Notes: a model not told the origin generated them from the sequence alone. Counted from the stretch's first letter, positions 1 through 11,528 are shown. The stretch: DNA of 64,000 nt from Candidatus Omnitrophota bacterium (GCA_023819375.1 JAMWDI010000001.1:171685-235684); one strand, 5' to 3'. Translations and numbers: made by a program.

Positions 1-2
1 AA

Positions 3-767
3 AAATTTTTGAAATTTCCTGTTATCGCTGTAAATAATGCTAAAACAAAGTATTTATTTGATAATAGATACGGAACAGGACAATCAACTGTTGATGGACT
101 TTTAAGAGCTACAAATATTTTAATTTCTGGAAAAACAGTTGTAATATGTGGTTATGGATGGTGTGGAAAAGGTATTGCAAAAAGATTTAGTGGTATGGGG
201 GCTAAAGTTGTAATTGTTGAAGTTGATCCTATTAAAGCAATTGAAGCGGTAATGGATGGCTTTTCGGTTATGCCATTAATTGAAGCGTGCAAAATAGGAG
301 ATATATTTATTACTGCAACAGGAAATACATCAGTAATAACATTAAAAGAAATAAATAAAATGAAAGATGGAGTAATTTTAGGTAATTCTGGACATTTTAA
401 TGTTGAGATAAAAATGGAAGAAATAGAAAAATTCACAAAAAGTAAAAATAAAATCAGAGAAGGGCTTGAAGAATATATACTACAAAATGGAAAAAGGGTT
501 TATATCCTTGGAGAAGGACGTCTTTTAAATCTTACTTGTGCAGAAGGCCATCCACCAGAAGTAATGGATATGAGTTTTTCAAATCAGTTTCTATCAATAA
601 AATATCTAAAAGAAAATCCTAATCTTAAAATTGATATCTATGATGTACCCGAGGAAATAGATAAACTTGTTGCTAAATATAAACTTGAAACAATGGGAAT
701 AAAAATTGATTCTCTTAAAAAGGAACAAAAAAAGTATCTTTCTATGTGGGATCTTGGAACTTCATGA
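3..767 (+). CDS. ahcY: Adenosylhomocysteinase (SAHase), C-terminal part; 5' end truncated by window edge
   Basis: Frame is open to the left edge; motif KFPVIAVNNAKTKYLFDNRYGTGQS and Rossmann GYGWCGKG typical of SAHase. Confidence 0.93.
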   Translation, partial: KFLKFPVIAVNNAKTKYLFDNRYGTGQSTVDGLLRATNILISGKTVVICGYGWCGKGIAKRFSGMGAKVVIVEVDPIKAIEAVMDGFSVMPLIEACKIGDIFITATGNTSVITLKEINKMKDGVILGNSGHFNVEIKMEEIEKFTKSKNKIREGLEEYILQNGKRVYILGEGRLLNLTCAEGHPPEVMDMSFSNQFLSIKYLKENPNLKIDIYDVPEEIDKLVAKYKLETMGIKIDSLKKEQKKYLSMWDLGTS

Positions 768-1381
768 AAAATTCTCTTGTGATAGGAATAACAGGAATTT
801 TAGGTTCAGGAAAAACTACAGTCTGTCAAATTTTAAGAAATATGGGTTTTAAAGTCATATCTTGTGACGAAATAGTTCATCAACTTTTAGAAAAAAAGAG
901 TATAATAAAAAAAATTGAAAAAATTTTTGGGAAAAATGTTATTCTAAAAAATAAAATAGATAGAAAAAAATTAAGAAAGATTATATTTGAAAATCCTAAA
1001 GAAAAAGAAAAACTGGAAAATTTATTGCATCCTTTTGTTTTTAAGAGAATAAATAGAGAAATTCTTGACACACGTAAAAATGGAGGTATAATATTTATTG
1101 AAATCCCTCTACTCTTTGAAACAAAAAGTGAAAGTTTGTTTGATAAAATAATAGTTGTAAAGGCACTCCGTAAAAAAATAAAAGAAAGATTGAAAAATAG
1201 ATACTCAGAAGATGAAATAAAAAAAATATGGAAAACTCAATTACCTCTCAGTTATAAAGAAAAGAAAAGTGACTTTGTTATTGATAATTCTGGTTCTATT
1301 TTAGAGACTGAAAAGAAAATAAAAAAAATCCTTTTGAGATTAAAAATTAAAAAGGGAGTGAAAGATGGAAGAAAAGATTAA
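764..1381 (+). CDS. coaE: Dephospho-CoA kinase
   Basis: P-loop [17 protein letters not shown] at N-terminus; ATG overlaps the ahcY stop (ATGA); length about 205 aa. Confidence 0.88.
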   Translation: MKNSLVIGITGILGSGKTTVCQILRNMGFKVISCDEIVHQLLEKKSIIKKIEKIFGKNVILKNKIDRKKLRKIIFENPKEKEKLENLLHPFVFKRINREILDTRKNGGIIFIEIPLLFETKSESLFDKIIVVKALRKKIKERLKNRYSEDEIKKIWKTQLPLSYKEKKSDFVIDNSGSILETEKKIKKILLRLKIKKGVKDGRKD

Positions 1382-2657
1382 TGAGTTAAATGTTTCAACT
1401 TTAAGAAAACTAAGTGTTAGTAGATTACAGAAAATTGCAAAAGAGATGGAAGTTAATGGAGTCAGTGGATTAAGGAAAGAGGAATTAATTTATAAAATTA
1501 TGGAAGCACAAGCAAAAAAGAATGGACTTTTATTTGGAGAAGGTGTTCTTGAAGTCCTTCCTGATGGTTTTGGTTTTTTAAGAGTCCCTAATTATAATTA
1601 TTTACCAGGACCAGATGATATTTATGTCTCGCCTTCCCAAATAAAAAAATTTGGACTTAAAACAGGGGATACTGTTTCGGGTCAGATAAGACCACCAAAA
1701 GAAAACGAAAAATATTTTGCACTTTTAAAAGTTGAAATGGTAAATGGTGAACCACCTGAAAATATCGCAAATAGAGTCCCCTTTGAAGAACTAACACCAA
1801 TACATCCTAATGAAAGATTTATTCTTGAAACTACACCTGATGAAATAACAACAAGAGTAATTGATTTAATAGCACCTATTGGTAAAGGACAAAGAGGTCT
1901 AATTGTCTCTCCACCAAGGGCAGGAAAAACAGTAATTTTACAAAAAATAGCAAATGCAATTGCTAAAAATCATCCTGAAGTATATTTAATTGTCTTACTT
2001 GTTGCAGAAAGACCAGAAGAAGTTACAGAAATGAGAAGAATAGTAAAAGGTGAAGTTATAAGTGCAACGTTTGACGAATCTCCTGAAAGACATACGCAAG
2101 TTGCAGAAATTGCTCTTGAAAAAGCCAAAAGACTTGTTGAACATAAAAAAGATGTTGTTATTCTGCTTGACAGTATTACAAGGCTGGCAAGGGCATATAA
2201 TATTTTAGTTCCTCACAGTGGAAAGATAATGACTGGTGGCCTTGAATCCACTGCTCTTGATAAACCAAAAAGATTTTTTGGTGCAGCAAGAAATATTGAA
2301 GAAGGTGGAAGTTTAACCATAATAGGAACTGCCTTAATTGATACTGGAAGTAAAATGGATGAAGTTATTTTTGAAGAATTTAAAGGGACTGGAAATATGG
2401 AAATAAACCTTGATAGAAGACTTGCAGATAGAAGAATTTTCCCTGCAATAGATATAAACAGGTCTGGCACAAGAAGAGAAGAACTTTTAATAAATCCGGA
2501 AGAATTACAGTTAATCTGGTTATTGAGAAAAATCCTTGCTCCTTTAAACCCAATTGAAGCAATGGAGTTATTAATAAACAAAATTAAATCAACAAAATCC
2601 AATATTGAGTTATTATTGAGTTTAAAAGCACAAGCAAAGGAATATTCTAATCTTTAA
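1365..2657 (+). CDS. rho: Transcription termination factor Rho
   Basis: [77 protein letters not shown]. Confidence 0.97.
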   Translation: MEEKINELNVSTLRKLSVSRLQKIAKEMEVNGVSGLRKEELIYKIMEAQAKKNGLLFGEGVLEVLPDGFGFLRVPNYNYLPGPDDIYVSPSQIKKFGLKTGDTVSGQIRPPKENEKYFALLKVEMVNGEPPENIANRVPFEELTPIHPNERFILETTPDEITTRVIDLIAPIGKGQRGLIVSPPRAGKTVILQKIANAIAKNHPEVYLIVLLVAERPEEVTEMRRIVKGEVISATFDESPERHTQVAEIALEKAKRLVEHKKDVVILLDSITRLARAYNILVPHSGKIMTGGLESTALDKPKRFFGAARNIEEGGSLTIIGTALIDTGSKMDEVIFEEFKGTGNMEINLDRRLADRRIFPAIDINRSGTRREELLINPEELQLIWLLRKILAPLNPIEAMELLINKIKSTKSNIELLLSLKAQAKEYSNL

Positions 2658-3774
2658 CAAAAATCTTATGAATTTTCTTAATCTCGTCCCTTATTTTTAT
2701 TTTCTGTGGACATTTTTTTTCACATTCACCACATTCTATACACTCATCTGCTTTTTTTCTTGTATCATTTTTTTCTAATCCTATATTTCTATATTCTTTC
2801 ACAAATTTTTCAGATCCTAAAAGTATAAAATTGTTATAAAGATTAAATATAAATGGCACTGGAATATTTCTTGGACAGGGCATACAGTAATTACATGACG
2901 TACAAATTATTTCGCCAATCTTTTTTCTCTCTTCTATAATATTTTCAATCAATTTTATTTCACTTTCATCAAGAAATTCATTTGAACTGGCAATTTTAAC
3001 ATTTTCTTCAACCATCTCCATAGAACTCATACCTGAAAGAGCAACTGAAACATTTTTATTTGAAAAAACAAACTTCAAAGCAATTTCAACAGGTGATTTA
3101 TATTTTTCTTTAAAAACATTCATAAGATATGGAAACTCACTTAAACGTCCACCTGCTATAGGACCCATAACAGCAACTCCAATTTCTTTTTTGGCAACAT
3201 ATTCAATATTTTCTTCATTACTTCTATCAATCAAATTATACTGACATAAAACTGTTTCAAAAATATCACAACTATCAATAATTTTTCTCATATTCTCAGG
3301 TTTGTCATGAAAAGAAAAAGAAATATGTTTTATCAAACCCTCTTCTTTTGCTTTTATTGCTTCTTCAATAAGATTTAATTTCAATACTTTTTCTTCAAAA
3401 TTTTGTAAGTTCAAACTATGAAAATGATAAAAGTCAATATAATCTGTATCAATTTTTTTTAATTGTTCTTCAAGAAATTTCCTATAATCTTCTCTCTTTT
3501 CCACATTCCATATAGGACATTTTGTTGAAATATAAATCTTTTCTCTAATTTCTTTTACTGCTTTTCCTACAATTATCTCACTTTGACCTTCGCAATAACC
3601 ATAAGCAGTATCTATATAATTTATCCCCAATTCTATACCTCTTCTAATAATTGCAATCGAAAGATCTTCATCTATTACTCTTTTGCCATTTATTTCCTTA
3701 TAAGGAAGACGCATTGCACCAAATCCAAGCAATGAAACATAAACACCAGTTTTGCCAAATTTTCTATATATCAT
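2647..3774 (-). CDS. Aldo/keto reductase with C-terminal 4Fe-4S ferredoxin-like domain
   Basis: [42 protein letters not shown]-terminal [11 protein letters not shown] and [12 protein letters not shown]. Confidence 0.9.
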   Translation of the reverse strand: MIYRKFGKTGVYVSLLGFGAMRLPYKEINGKRVIDEDLSIAIIRRGIELGINYIDTAYGYCEGQSEIIVGKAVKEIREKIYISTKCPIWNVEKREDYRKFLEEQLKKIDTDYIDFYHFHSLNLQNFEEKVLKLNLIEEAIKAKEEGLIKHISFSFHDKPENMRKIIDSCDIFETVLCQYNLIDRSNEENIEYVAKKEIGVAVMGPIAGGRLSEFPYLMNVFKEKYKSPVEIALKFVFSNKNVSVALSGMSSMEMVEENVKIASSNEFLDESEIKLIENIIEERKKIGEIICTSCNYCMPCPRNIPVPFIFNLYNNFILLGSEKFVKEYRNIGLEKNDTRKKADECIECGECEKKCPQKIKIRDEIKKIHKIFVKD

Positions 3775-3816
3775 ATTTTGCTCTTTTCTTTATTTTTTAT
3801 TATAATATTCAAAAAA

Positions 3817-4365
3817 ATGGTAAAAATCAATAATATAGAAATTGAATGTGTAAAAGGTGATATCACAGAGCAAAAGGATATTGACGTAATTGTAAATGCT
3901 GCAAATAAATATTTAAGCCCCGGTGGAGGAGTTGCAGGAGCAATACATAAAAAAGCAGGGCCTTTACTCTATGAAGAATGTAAAAAATATGCACCTATTA
4001 ATACAGGAGAAGCAGTAATAACAAAAGGATATAATTTGCCAAACCCTTATGTAATACACACTGTTGGACCAGTTTACTCTGAAGAAAAAAATCCAGCAGA
4101 AAAATTAACTTTATGTTTTAAAAATTCTTTAAAACTTGCTGACAACAAGGGATTAAAATCAATTGCCTTCCCAGCAATTTCAACAGGAATATTTGGTTAC
4201 CCTGTTGAAGAAGCGAGTGAAGTCTCAATAAAAGCAGTTTTAGAAACAATTCCAGAATTAAAATCAATAAAACTGATAAGATTTGTTTTATTTGATGAAA
4301 AAACCTATTCTATTTTTGCTCAAAAATTGGAAGAACTTACAAAAAAGAACGAAAGAAAAAGTTAA
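3817..4365 (+). CDS. Macro domain protein (ADP-ribose / O-acetyl-ADP-ribose binding or hydrolase)
   Basis: VKGDITEQKDIDVIVNAANKYLSPGGGVAGAIHKKAG, HTVGPVY, IAFPAISTGIFGYP; start moved to internal Met14 of the ORF. Confidence 0.92.
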   Translation: MVKINNIEIECVKGDITEQKDIDVIVNAANKYLSPGGGVAGAIHKKAGPLLYEECKKYAPINTGEAVITKGYNLPNPYVIHTVGPVYSEEKNPAEKLTLCFKNSLKLADNKGLKSIAFPAISTGIFGYPVEEASEVSIKAVLETIPELKSIKLIRFVLFDEKTYSIFAQKLEELTKKNERKS

Positions 4366-4441
4366 TTAAATACTGAGATTGGTTTACAGACTTAATGTTC
4401 ATCACAAATTTTGAAGTTTTCAAAAACAAAATTTAAAATTT

Positions 4442-5083
4442 TTATACTTTTCTTTTATAAAAAGTTTCAATAACCCTAACTGCATCTTCAGGTTCATTTA
4501 CAATTTCAAATATTTTAAGGTCTTCTTTGTCAATATATCCTCTTTTTAAAAGTATATTTTCCATCCAAGAGATAAATCCTTGCCAATAATTTTTATCCAT
4601 CAAAACAACAGGAAATCTATGAACTCTCTTTGTTTGTATTAACGTAATTGCTTCTGTAAATTCATCAAGAGTTCCAAAACCTCCAGGAAATATTACAAAT
4701 CCTTTAGCGTATTTTACAAACATAACTTTCCTTGTAAAAAAATATCTAAATGAAACCAAAGTTTTTATATATGGATTTGGTTTCTGCTCTTCAGGTAATT
4801 CAATATTTAAACCAATTGATTCACCACCTGCAAGTGTTGCCCCTTTATTGCCTGCCTCCATTATACCTGGCCCCCCACCTGTGATTATAGTATATCCTTT
4901 CTCTGCAAGTAATTTGGCAGTAATAACTGCTTTTTCATACCATTCATCCCCTGGCTTTATCCTTGCAGAACCCCATATAGTAACTGCTTTTTTTACTTTC
5001 TCAAGCATTTCAAAACCATCAACAAATTCTGCCATTATTCTAAAGATTCGCCATGCCTCTTCCTCATATTTACTCTTTTTCAT
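4442..5083 (-). CDS. LOG family protein (TIGR00730-type, lysine-decarboxylase-like fold)
   Basis: TIITGGGPGIMEAGNKGA and FPGGFGTLDEFTEAITLIQTKR (PGGxGTxxE). Confidence 0.92.
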   Translation of the reverse strand: MKKSKYEEEAWRIFRIMAEFVDGFEMLEKVKKAVTIWGSARIKPGDEWYEKAVITAKLLAEKGYTIITGGGPGIMEAGNKGATLAGGESIGLNIELPEEQKPNPYIKTLVSFRYFFTRKVMFVKYAKGFVIFPGGFGTLDEFTEAITLIQTKRVHRFPVVLMDKNYWQGFISWMENILLKRGYIDKEDLKIFEIVNEPEDAVRVIETFYKRKV

Positions 5084-6347
5084 TTTTAATTTCCTCCACT
5101 ATTAAAGTAAGTCCTTTAATATCAACAACTTTTACTTTTTTATTTTTTGGAATAATACCAGAAGTACTTCTTGCTTTCCAATATTCTCCATGAATAAAAA
5201 TCATTCCTTCTGGATTAAGATCCGAAATCACTTTTCCTTCTTCTCCTATAAGTCCCTCTTTTCCAGTAATTATTCTTCTTCTTTTTGTTCTCCAAGCAAA
5301 CCAGATAATAAACCAAATAAATATACTTGCAAATACACTTACAAAGAAAATTGTTGAAATAGGAATTTTAATCATTGAGCCTTTTTTGAATAACATTAAC
5401 GAACCAAGAACAAAACTGATAATTCCAGAAGTGATAAAGATTCCAAAAGTAGGAGTAATTGCTTCAAGGGCAAAAAATATAAAACTTAAAATTATCAGAA
5501 TTATTCCAGCAAGATTTATAGGCAATGTATGGAGCCCAAAAAAAGCCAGTATAAGAGCAATAGTTCCGACAATTCCAGGTATTCCAAAACCAGGATGTGA
5601 CAATTCAAAAATTATTCCCCATATACCAATAACAAGTAAAAGATAAGCAATATTTGGATCAGATATAAATTCTAAAATTTTGTCCCTTATTTCAGGTTTG
5701 GCTTCCTTAATCTCTGTTCCTTTTGTCCTAAGCACAATTTCTCGAGTTTTGGTCTTTACTTTCCAATTGTCTATTTTATCTAATAAATCATCTATATCTT
5801 TTGCTTTTAAATCAATAACATTTTCTTTCAGTGCCTCTTCTTCTGTTGATGAAATGCTTTCTCTCACTGCTCTTTCTGCCCATTTTTCATTTCTATTTCT
5901 GTGTCTTGCTATTGTCTTTATAAAACTTACAGTATCATTTACAATCTTTTCTTCCATCTTTTTATCCATTTCTCCACCCATTAAAGTAACTGGATGGGCT
6001 GCACCAATATTTGTTGCAGGAGCCATAGCAAGGATATGAGCAGAAAGTGCTATGAAGGTTCCGGCAGATGCACATTGAGCACCACTAGGATAGACATAAC
6101 AGATTACAGGTATTTCAGAAGATAAAATTTCCTGAACTATTTTTCTTGTTGAGGAAAGAAGGCCGCCAGGAGTATCAAGTGTTATCAATACAAAATCTGC
6201 CTTATTTTTTGTAGCCAACGAAAGGACATGTTTCACTTGATAATAAGTAACCGGCCCTATTGCACCGTCAATTTTTAAAATATATCCAACTGAAGGAAAA
6301 ACTAAATTTACCAGAAATACAAAATATAATAAAATTAACTTTTTCAT
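5070..6347 (-). CDS. NfeD-type membrane serine protease (ClpP-like domain plus C-terminal OB domain)
   Basis: TLDTPGGLLSSTRKIVQEI, CASAGTFIALSAHILAMAPATNIGAAHPV, multiple TM segments and C-terminal NfeD domain. Confidence 0.9.
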   Translation of the reverse strand: MKKLILLYFVFLVNLVFPSVGYILKIDGAIGPVTYYQVKHVLSLATKNKADFVLITLDTPGGLLSSTRKIVQEILSSEIPVICYVYPSGAQCASAGTFIALSAHILAMAPATNIGAAHPVTLMGGEMDKKMEEKIVNDTVSFIKTIARHRNRNEKWAERAVRESISSTEEEALKENVIDLKAKDIDDLLDKIDNWKVKTKTREIVLRTKGTEIKEAKPEIRDKILEFISDPNIAYLLLVIGIWGIIFELSHPGFGIPGIVGTIALILAFFGLHTLPINLAGIILIILSFIFFALEAITPTFGIFITSGIISFVLGSLMLFKKGSMIKIPISTIFFVSVFASIFIWFIIWFAWRTKRRRIITGKEGLIGEEGKVISDLNPEGMIFIHGEYWKARSTSGIIPKNKKVKVVDIKGLTLIVEEIKNEKE

Positions 6348-7429
6348 TTTATTTGAATGTCAGGTCTCAAAATTTCTTCACCATTCACTTCAATTTTTAA
6401 TAATGGCCAGTTTTTATCTTCCGTAATTATTAGTGGTTTTTCTTCTGTTGTAATTATAGTATCTTCTGATTTTGTCCCTGTTATTGAAGGATTCCAAGCA
6501 TATGCTTGATTTTCTTTGACTAAAAATTCACTTTTTTCTGTTGCTCTAAAATATCTTGTTAAATAACCAGTAGGTCCACCTTGGTGATGTTTTTTCCATT
6601 CATTTCCAAAACCTTCTTTCTCATACGCTTTTATACCTTCTTTAAAAACTTCTCCAATAGTTTTTCCTCTTCTTGTTGAATTGATAAATATAGCATCAAT
6701 TTTACAAACAGAAAGATGTCTTTTTCTCAATTCATTTGGTAAATCGCCAAAATAAACAAAACGAGTTAAAGATACTATTAAACCTTTTCTCCTTCCACAG
6801 AGAACAATCATAACATGTTTTCTTATTTTATTTTCTGTTGGAATTGGATGTCTAAATCTTTCAATTCTTTCGTCGCCAGCAATTAAAATAACAATAGGGA
6901 CAATATTTTTATACCATAATTTTTCACTTAATTTTCCTGCTATTTCAATTTCTTTTTCTCCCTGTTTTATTTCTTTACACACTTCTGTCACAACTTCACT
7001 TGCATCTCTTCCTAATTTTTTATATCTTTCTAATTCTTCAGGCAAAAGCGGATAGTGCAATTTTTCTAAATTTATCTGCACATAATCAGGGATGAATACG
7101 TCGGAACCAATTTTTCCTGAAATAATTTTTTTAATTTTCTCATCAAAATTTTCACCAAACCAGTTTTCCACGATTGGTTCAAATCCATAATCACCCAACT
7201 CTTCTTCATTAATCCTTGGATGTTCAATGTTGTTTGTAATATAATAGATTTTTTCTTTGGTAATGAGTAACTTACAAACTCCAATTTCTGTATGAAGTCC
7301 AACATAATTAATTTTTCCACCAGTAAACCAGGCAAAATTACTTACTTTATTTATCAAAACACCTTTAATCTTCTCTCTTTCCATCAATTCCAAAATTCTT
7401 GACCATTTAATTTTTATTTCATTTTCCAT
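6344..7429 (-). CDS. M24 'pita-bread' family protein (Xaa-Pro peptidase/creatinase-like), metal ligands apparently degenerate
   Basis: KHHQGGPTGY and SEDTIITTEE match M24; the usual DxG...D..R region reads MIVLCGRRKGLIVSLTR. Confidence 0.75.
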   Translation of the reverse strand: MENEIKIKWSRILELMEREKIKGVLINKVSNFAWFTGGKINYVGLHTEIGVCKLLITKEKIYYITNNIEHPRINEEELGDYGFEPIVENWFGENFDEKIKKIISGKIGSDVFIPDYVQINLEKLHYPLLPEELERYKKLGRDASEVVTEVCKEIKQGEKEIEIAGKLSEKLWYKNIVPIVILIAGDERIERFRHPIPTENKIRKHVMIVLCGRRKGLIVSLTRFVYFGDLPNELRKRHLSVCKIDAIFINSTRRGKTIGEVFKEGIKAYEKEGFGNEWKKHHQGGPTGYLTRYFRATEKSEFLVKENQAYAWNPSITGTKSEDTIITTEEKPLIITEDKNWPLLKIEVNGEEILRPDIQIK

Positions 7430-7488
7430 ATATTAAAATTATCTCTTATATTGAATTTTTTTGCAAAATAATTTATAATAAAAACCTT

Positions 7489-8652
7489 ATGAATGGAAAA
7501 GAAAGAGTTTTAAATGCGTTCAACCATAAAGAAAGTGATTACGTTCCTATTGGAGACCAATTGATTGTCTCAAAAGTTGCATCTGAAATTTTAGGGAGAT
7601 ATGCTTATACCGGTGGGGGAGAATTTTCAAAAGATACAATAGAACTGCTATATAAAGGAGAAAGGGATTTTCTTGTTGAAAGATATGTAGAGGATACAGT
7701 TGAAATTCACGAAAAATTAGGGCTTGATTTTATTAGAGTTGGGCTTGTCCCTTCAAAAAATTATTCAAAAGATGAACTTCCTAAAAAAATTGATGAAAAT
7801 ACATATCTTTTTGAAGATAAAGAAATTAATAAATGGTCAATATATAAATTTTCTCCAGAATCCGGCCAATTCTTTTGTGTTTCTTCATCTCTTGATAAAA
7901 ATGGCTTTGAAGAAATAGAAAAAGAAATTGAAATTTTAGAAAAAAAATTAGGAGAAGAGATTAAATTTGAAGATAAAAGTATTTTTGAAGGCTGGGATAA
8001 AATAGTTGAAAGAGTTAAAGGGAAAATGGCAATTGCTTTTTCAGTTGGAATTTCAATTCCGATTAAACCAATTTATCTTGAATGTCTTATTTTAAAACCG
8101 GACTGGATAGAAATTTATCTTGATTATCATACAAAATGGGCAATTGAATTTATAAAAGAAAGTAAAAAACATGGAGCAGATTTTATCCTCGGTGGTGGAG
8201 ATCTTGCAGATAAAAATGGTCCAATTTACAGTCCTGAAATTTTTAGAAAATTCTTAATGCCAAGATATAAAAAAATATTGGAAGTCTGTCATAATCTGGG
8301 ACTTTATTATGTATTCAGAAGTGATGGCAACACAAGACCTTTATGGGATATCTGGTTTTTAGAAATTTGTTTTGATGGTTATGGAGAAATTGATAAATCT
8401 GCTGGAATTGAATTGAAGGAACTTAAAGAAAAATATGGAGAAAAAATAACACTCCTTGGAAATATTGATTGTTCAAAGACACTTATTTATGGAACTAAAC
8501 AAGAAATATATAAAGAAGTAGAACAATGCATCAGAGATGCAGCAAAAGGCGGTGGATATATTTTAACCTCTTCTAATAGTATTCACTATAATGTACCTGC
8601 AAAAAATTTAATTTATATGATTGAAGCAGGAAGAAAATTTGGTAAATATTAA
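7489..8652 (+). CDS. Uroporphyrinogen decarboxylase (URO-D) superfamily protein, probably a methyltransferase-like member
   Basis: MNGKERVLNAFNHKESDYVPIGD N-terminus, GGGDLADKNGPIYSPEIFRKFLMPRYKKI, LLGNIDCS. Confidence 0.82.
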   Translation: MNGKERVLNAFNHKESDYVPIGDQLIVSKVASEILGRYAYTGGGEFSKDTIELLYKGERDFLVERYVEDTVEIHEKLGLDFIRVGLVPSKNYSKDELPKKIDENTYLFEDKEINKWSIYKFSPESGQFFCVSSSLDKNGFEEIEKEIEILEKKLGEEIKFEDKSIFEGWDKIVERVKGKMAIAFSVGISIPIKPIYLECLILKPDWIEIYLDYHTKWAIEFIKESKKHGADFILGGGDLADKNGPIYSPEIFRKFLMPRYKKILEVCHNLGLYYVFRSDGNTRPLWDIWFLEICFDGYGEIDKSAGIELKELKEKYGEKITLLGNIDCSKTLIYGTKQEIYKEVEQCIRDAAKGGGYILTSSNSIHYNVPAKNLIYMIEAGRKFGKY

Positions 8653-8654
8653 AA

Positions 8655-9731
8655 TTATTCCTTTATTTCCTTAACAAATTTGGCTATTAAATCTCCTACT
8701 TCACTCGTTGTTAAACCCATTTTTCCTGCTTCAAGTGATTTTATATAACCCTCAGATAATGCTTTAATAATTGCCTTTTCTATTATTTTTGCTCCTTTCA
8801 TTTCACCAAGTTGCTCAAGCATCATACTTCCTGCTAAGATTGTTGCTAAAGGACAAGCAATATTTTTACCAGCATATTTTGGAGCAGACCCATGAATTGG
8901 TTCAAACATACTTACACCTTCTGGATTTATATTTCCTCCTGCAGCAATTCCAAGGCCTCCTTGCGTTATAGCACCAAGATCTGTAATTATATCTCCAAAC
9001 ATATTATTTGTAACTATAACATCAAACCATTCTGGATTCTTAACCATCCACATACATATAGCATCAACGAAAGCAAAATCAAGTTTAATATCAGAAAAAT
9101 CTTTTGAAACTTCATTTGCTGTTCTTCTCCATAAATCACCCTCATATGTCAAAACATTCGCCTTATCAACGACTGTTAAAGTTTTCTTTTTATTTCTTTT
9201 TCTTGAAAGTTCAAAAGCAAATCTGATACATCTTTCTACCCCTTTTCTTGTATTGATTGACAATTGTATTGCTATTTCATCTTTTGTCCCTTTCTTAAAA
9301 TTACCACCAATTCCACAATATAAACCTTCTGTATTTTCTCTAACTACAACGTAATCAATATCTTCTGGGGTTTTATTCTTCAAGGGACAATCAACTCCAG
9401 GGAAAAGTTTTACAGGTCTTAAATTTATATATTGATCAAGTTCAAATCTTATTTTAAGTAGTATCCCTTTTTCCAAAATACCTGGTGGAACATCAGGATG
9501 CCCAACTGCTCCAAGATAAATCGCATCAAGTTTTTTAAATTCTTCAATTGCACTTTCCGGTAGTGTTTCACCAGTTTTGAGATATCTTTCACCCCCAAAA
9601 TCATAATATATCCATTCAATCTTAAAATCACATACTTCACTTACACTATCAATCACTTTAACTCCTTCTCTTATTATTTCAGGACCTATGCCATCTCCCC
9701 CTATAACACCTATTTTATAGTTTTTCTTCAT
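8655..9731 (-). CDS. leuB: 3-isopropylmalate dehydrogenase (isocitrate/isopropylmalate DH family)
   Basis: IGVIGGDGIGPEIIREG, VVRENTEGLYCGIGG, NMFGDIITDLGA, EPIHGSAPKYAGK; located in a leu operon. Confidence 0.9.
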   Translation of the reverse strand: MKKNYKIGVIGGDGIGPEIIREGVKVIDSVSEVCDFKIEWIYYDFGGERYLKTGETLPESAIEEFKKLDAIYLGAVGHPDVPPGILEKGILLKIRFELDQYINLRPVKLFPGVDCPLKNKTPEDIDYVVVRENTEGLYCGIGGNFKKGTKDEIAIQLSINTRKGVERCIRFAFELSRKRNKKKTLTVVDKANVLTYEGDLWRRTANEVSKDFSDIKLDFAFVDAICMWMVKNPEWFDVIVTNNMFGDIITDLGAITQGGLGIAAGGNINPEGVSMFEPIHGSAPKYAGKNIACPLATILAGSMMLEQLGEMKGAKIIEKAIIKALSEGYIKSLEAGKMGLTTSEVGDLIAKFVKEIKE

Positions 9732-11029
9732 AACTTTACTCCTTTTTGAATAAATATTTTTTTATAATGCTCTGAAGTTTCAAATATTCCTCCACTAACT
9801 TTAAAAAATTCCTCGTTCAAATTAAAAATCCCATTTTCAGGCAAAACCCATTTTTTACCATAAAAGGGATGATACTCCAAAAGTTTCTCCCAATTTTTAT
9901 AATATTGAAATCCATTTGATTCAACTATAGGAATTTTTAACTCTGGTAAAGTTTTAATTCCTGAAGAGAAAATTTTATTCCATTCAACAAGTACAGGTAT
10001 AACTGTTAAATCTGCACAAAAATAATCCATATTCCTCTTTTCTGCTTCATTTATTATCTTTAAAGTCATACTCAATGTTTTTGCAATCGGTTTAAGAGCC
10101 ACTCCTTTATAACCCATTTGACTTCTTTTTATAACATCTTTATCTGTATGAGCACTTTCATCCGCAACAATTCTCACAGGAATATCACTTATATCTATTT
10201 CCATGTTTTCTGGGAATGGTTCCTCTATAACAATTACCTGTTCAAGTGCCTTTATTTTATCTAAAAAATCAATTAATCTCATCAATCTATCTTTACTATC
10301 ATATCTTCCATTTGCGTCAAAATAATACGGAATTTTACCATTTTTTGTAAAAGAGATTGTATAATTTTTAAATTTTTCATGTATCGTTCTAATTCTTTCT
10401 TTATCCCAATTTAACATTTTTTCTCTATCCCCATCATTTGCAGGATCTGAACCAATTTTAATTTTTAAAACAAAAAAACCTTCATTTATCATCTTTTCTA
10501 TTTCTTCAAGTGAAATAGCATATGATATTAAAGGAACACAGGCGATTTTTTGATGTCTATATTTAAATGGATATTTATATTTTTCCGGTATCATATCAAA
10601 AAAATTATTTATTTTTTTCTCTTTTGCATATAAAATCCACAAAGCATTATCAACAGGAACAAGAGAATTTAAAGTAAAAGTCTCTCTTAAATCATTTCTT
10701 CCTGTTATTTTTTTTGCATATTTATGAACCTCTTTAAAAATATAATCAAAAATTTCAACAGGATTTTCAATTTCTATATCTTTTAAAATTTTTAATGCAT
10801 ACTGTGTAGTAGAAAACATCAAAGCATTTCCTCCTTCTTCACTATTTTCAGAAAAAACATTACTATCTGCCCATAAAACACTTTGAGTTCCAAGACCAAT
10901 TGAATAATTATTTTCACTCTCCAAATAAACTATACTTTGCCATGCACCTGTTAGAAACTTCCCTTTAAATCCAAGTGGCTTTTTAAACTCTTCAATCTCA
11001 AAACTTAAATCAGTATTTTGGATTTTCAT
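9728..11029 (-). CDS. Enolase superfamily protein (mandelate racemase/muconate lactonizing-like)
   Basis: [42 protein letters not shown] give the ordered D/E/D metal-ligand and Lys pattern of the superfamily. Confidence 0.75.
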   Translation of the reverse strand: MKIQNTDLSFEIEEFKKPLGFKGKFLTGAWQSIVYLESENNYSIGLGTQSVLWADSNVFSENSEEGGNALMFSTTQYALKILKDIEIENPVEIFDYIFKEVHKYAKKITGRNDLRETFTLNSLVPVDNALWILYAKEKKINNFFDMIPEKYKYPFKYRHQKIACVPLISYAISLEEIEKMINEGFFVLKIKIGSDPANDGDREKMLNWDKERIRTIHEKFKNYTISFTKNGKIPYYFDANGRYDSKDRLMRLIDFLDKIKALEQVIVIEEPFPENMEIDISDIPVRIVADESAHTDKDVIKRSQMGYKGVALKPIAKTLSMTLKIINEAEKRNMDYFCADLTVIPVLVEWNKIFSSGIKTLPELKIPIVESNGFQYYKNWEKLLEYHPFYGKKWVLPENGIFNLNEEFFKVSGGIFETSEHYKKIFIQKGVKL

Positions 11030-11528
11030 TTTTTTCTATTTCTTTTACATATTTTTCAGCAATTTTCATAAGTCCACCACTTTCTATTATCTTTTCTAAA
11101 AATTCAGGATATCTGTTAAATTTATAGATTTTACCATTTCTCATATTTTTAACATGACCTACACTAAAATCAACTTCCAGTATATCCCCTTCTTCTATTT
11201 CGTCTACTTCTTTTAGTTCTATCAAAGGTAATCCAATGTTTATAGAATTCCTGAAAAAAATTCTTGCAAAACTTTTAGCAATTACAACTGAAATTCCACT
11301 CCCTTTAATTGAAATAGGAGCATGTTCTCTGCTACTACCACATCCAAAATTTTCACCTGCAACGATTATATCTCCTTTTTTAACTTTTTTTGCAAAATCA
11401 GGCCTGATTGTTTCAAAGCAATGCAAAGATAATTCTTTTTCGTCGGTTGTATTTAAATATCGTGCAGAAATTATATCATCTGTATTTATGTGATCTCCAA
11501 ATTTCCAGACAGTCCCTTTTATTTTCAT
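11010..11528 (-). CDS. leuD: 3-isopropylmalate dehydratase small subunit
   Basis: [48 protein letters not shown]. Confidence 0.93.
   Translation of the reverse strand: MKIKGTVWKFGDHINTDDIISARYLNTTDEKELSLHCFETIRPDFAKKVKKGDIIVAGENFGCGSSREHAPISIKGSGISVVIAKSFARIFFRNSINIGLPLIELKEVDEIEEGDILEVDFSVGHVKNMRNGKIYKFNRYPEFLEKIIESGGLMKIAEKYVKEIEKNENPKY

Noticed and set aside
2213-2602. 129 aa minus-strand ORF
   Set aside because: Antisense to rho, which is unambiguous.
4366-4441. Possible terminator (TTTTGAA-GTT-TTCAAAA) between convergent macro-domain and LOG genes
   Set aside because: Short, GC-poor stem; not distinguishable from background in this AT-rich sequence.
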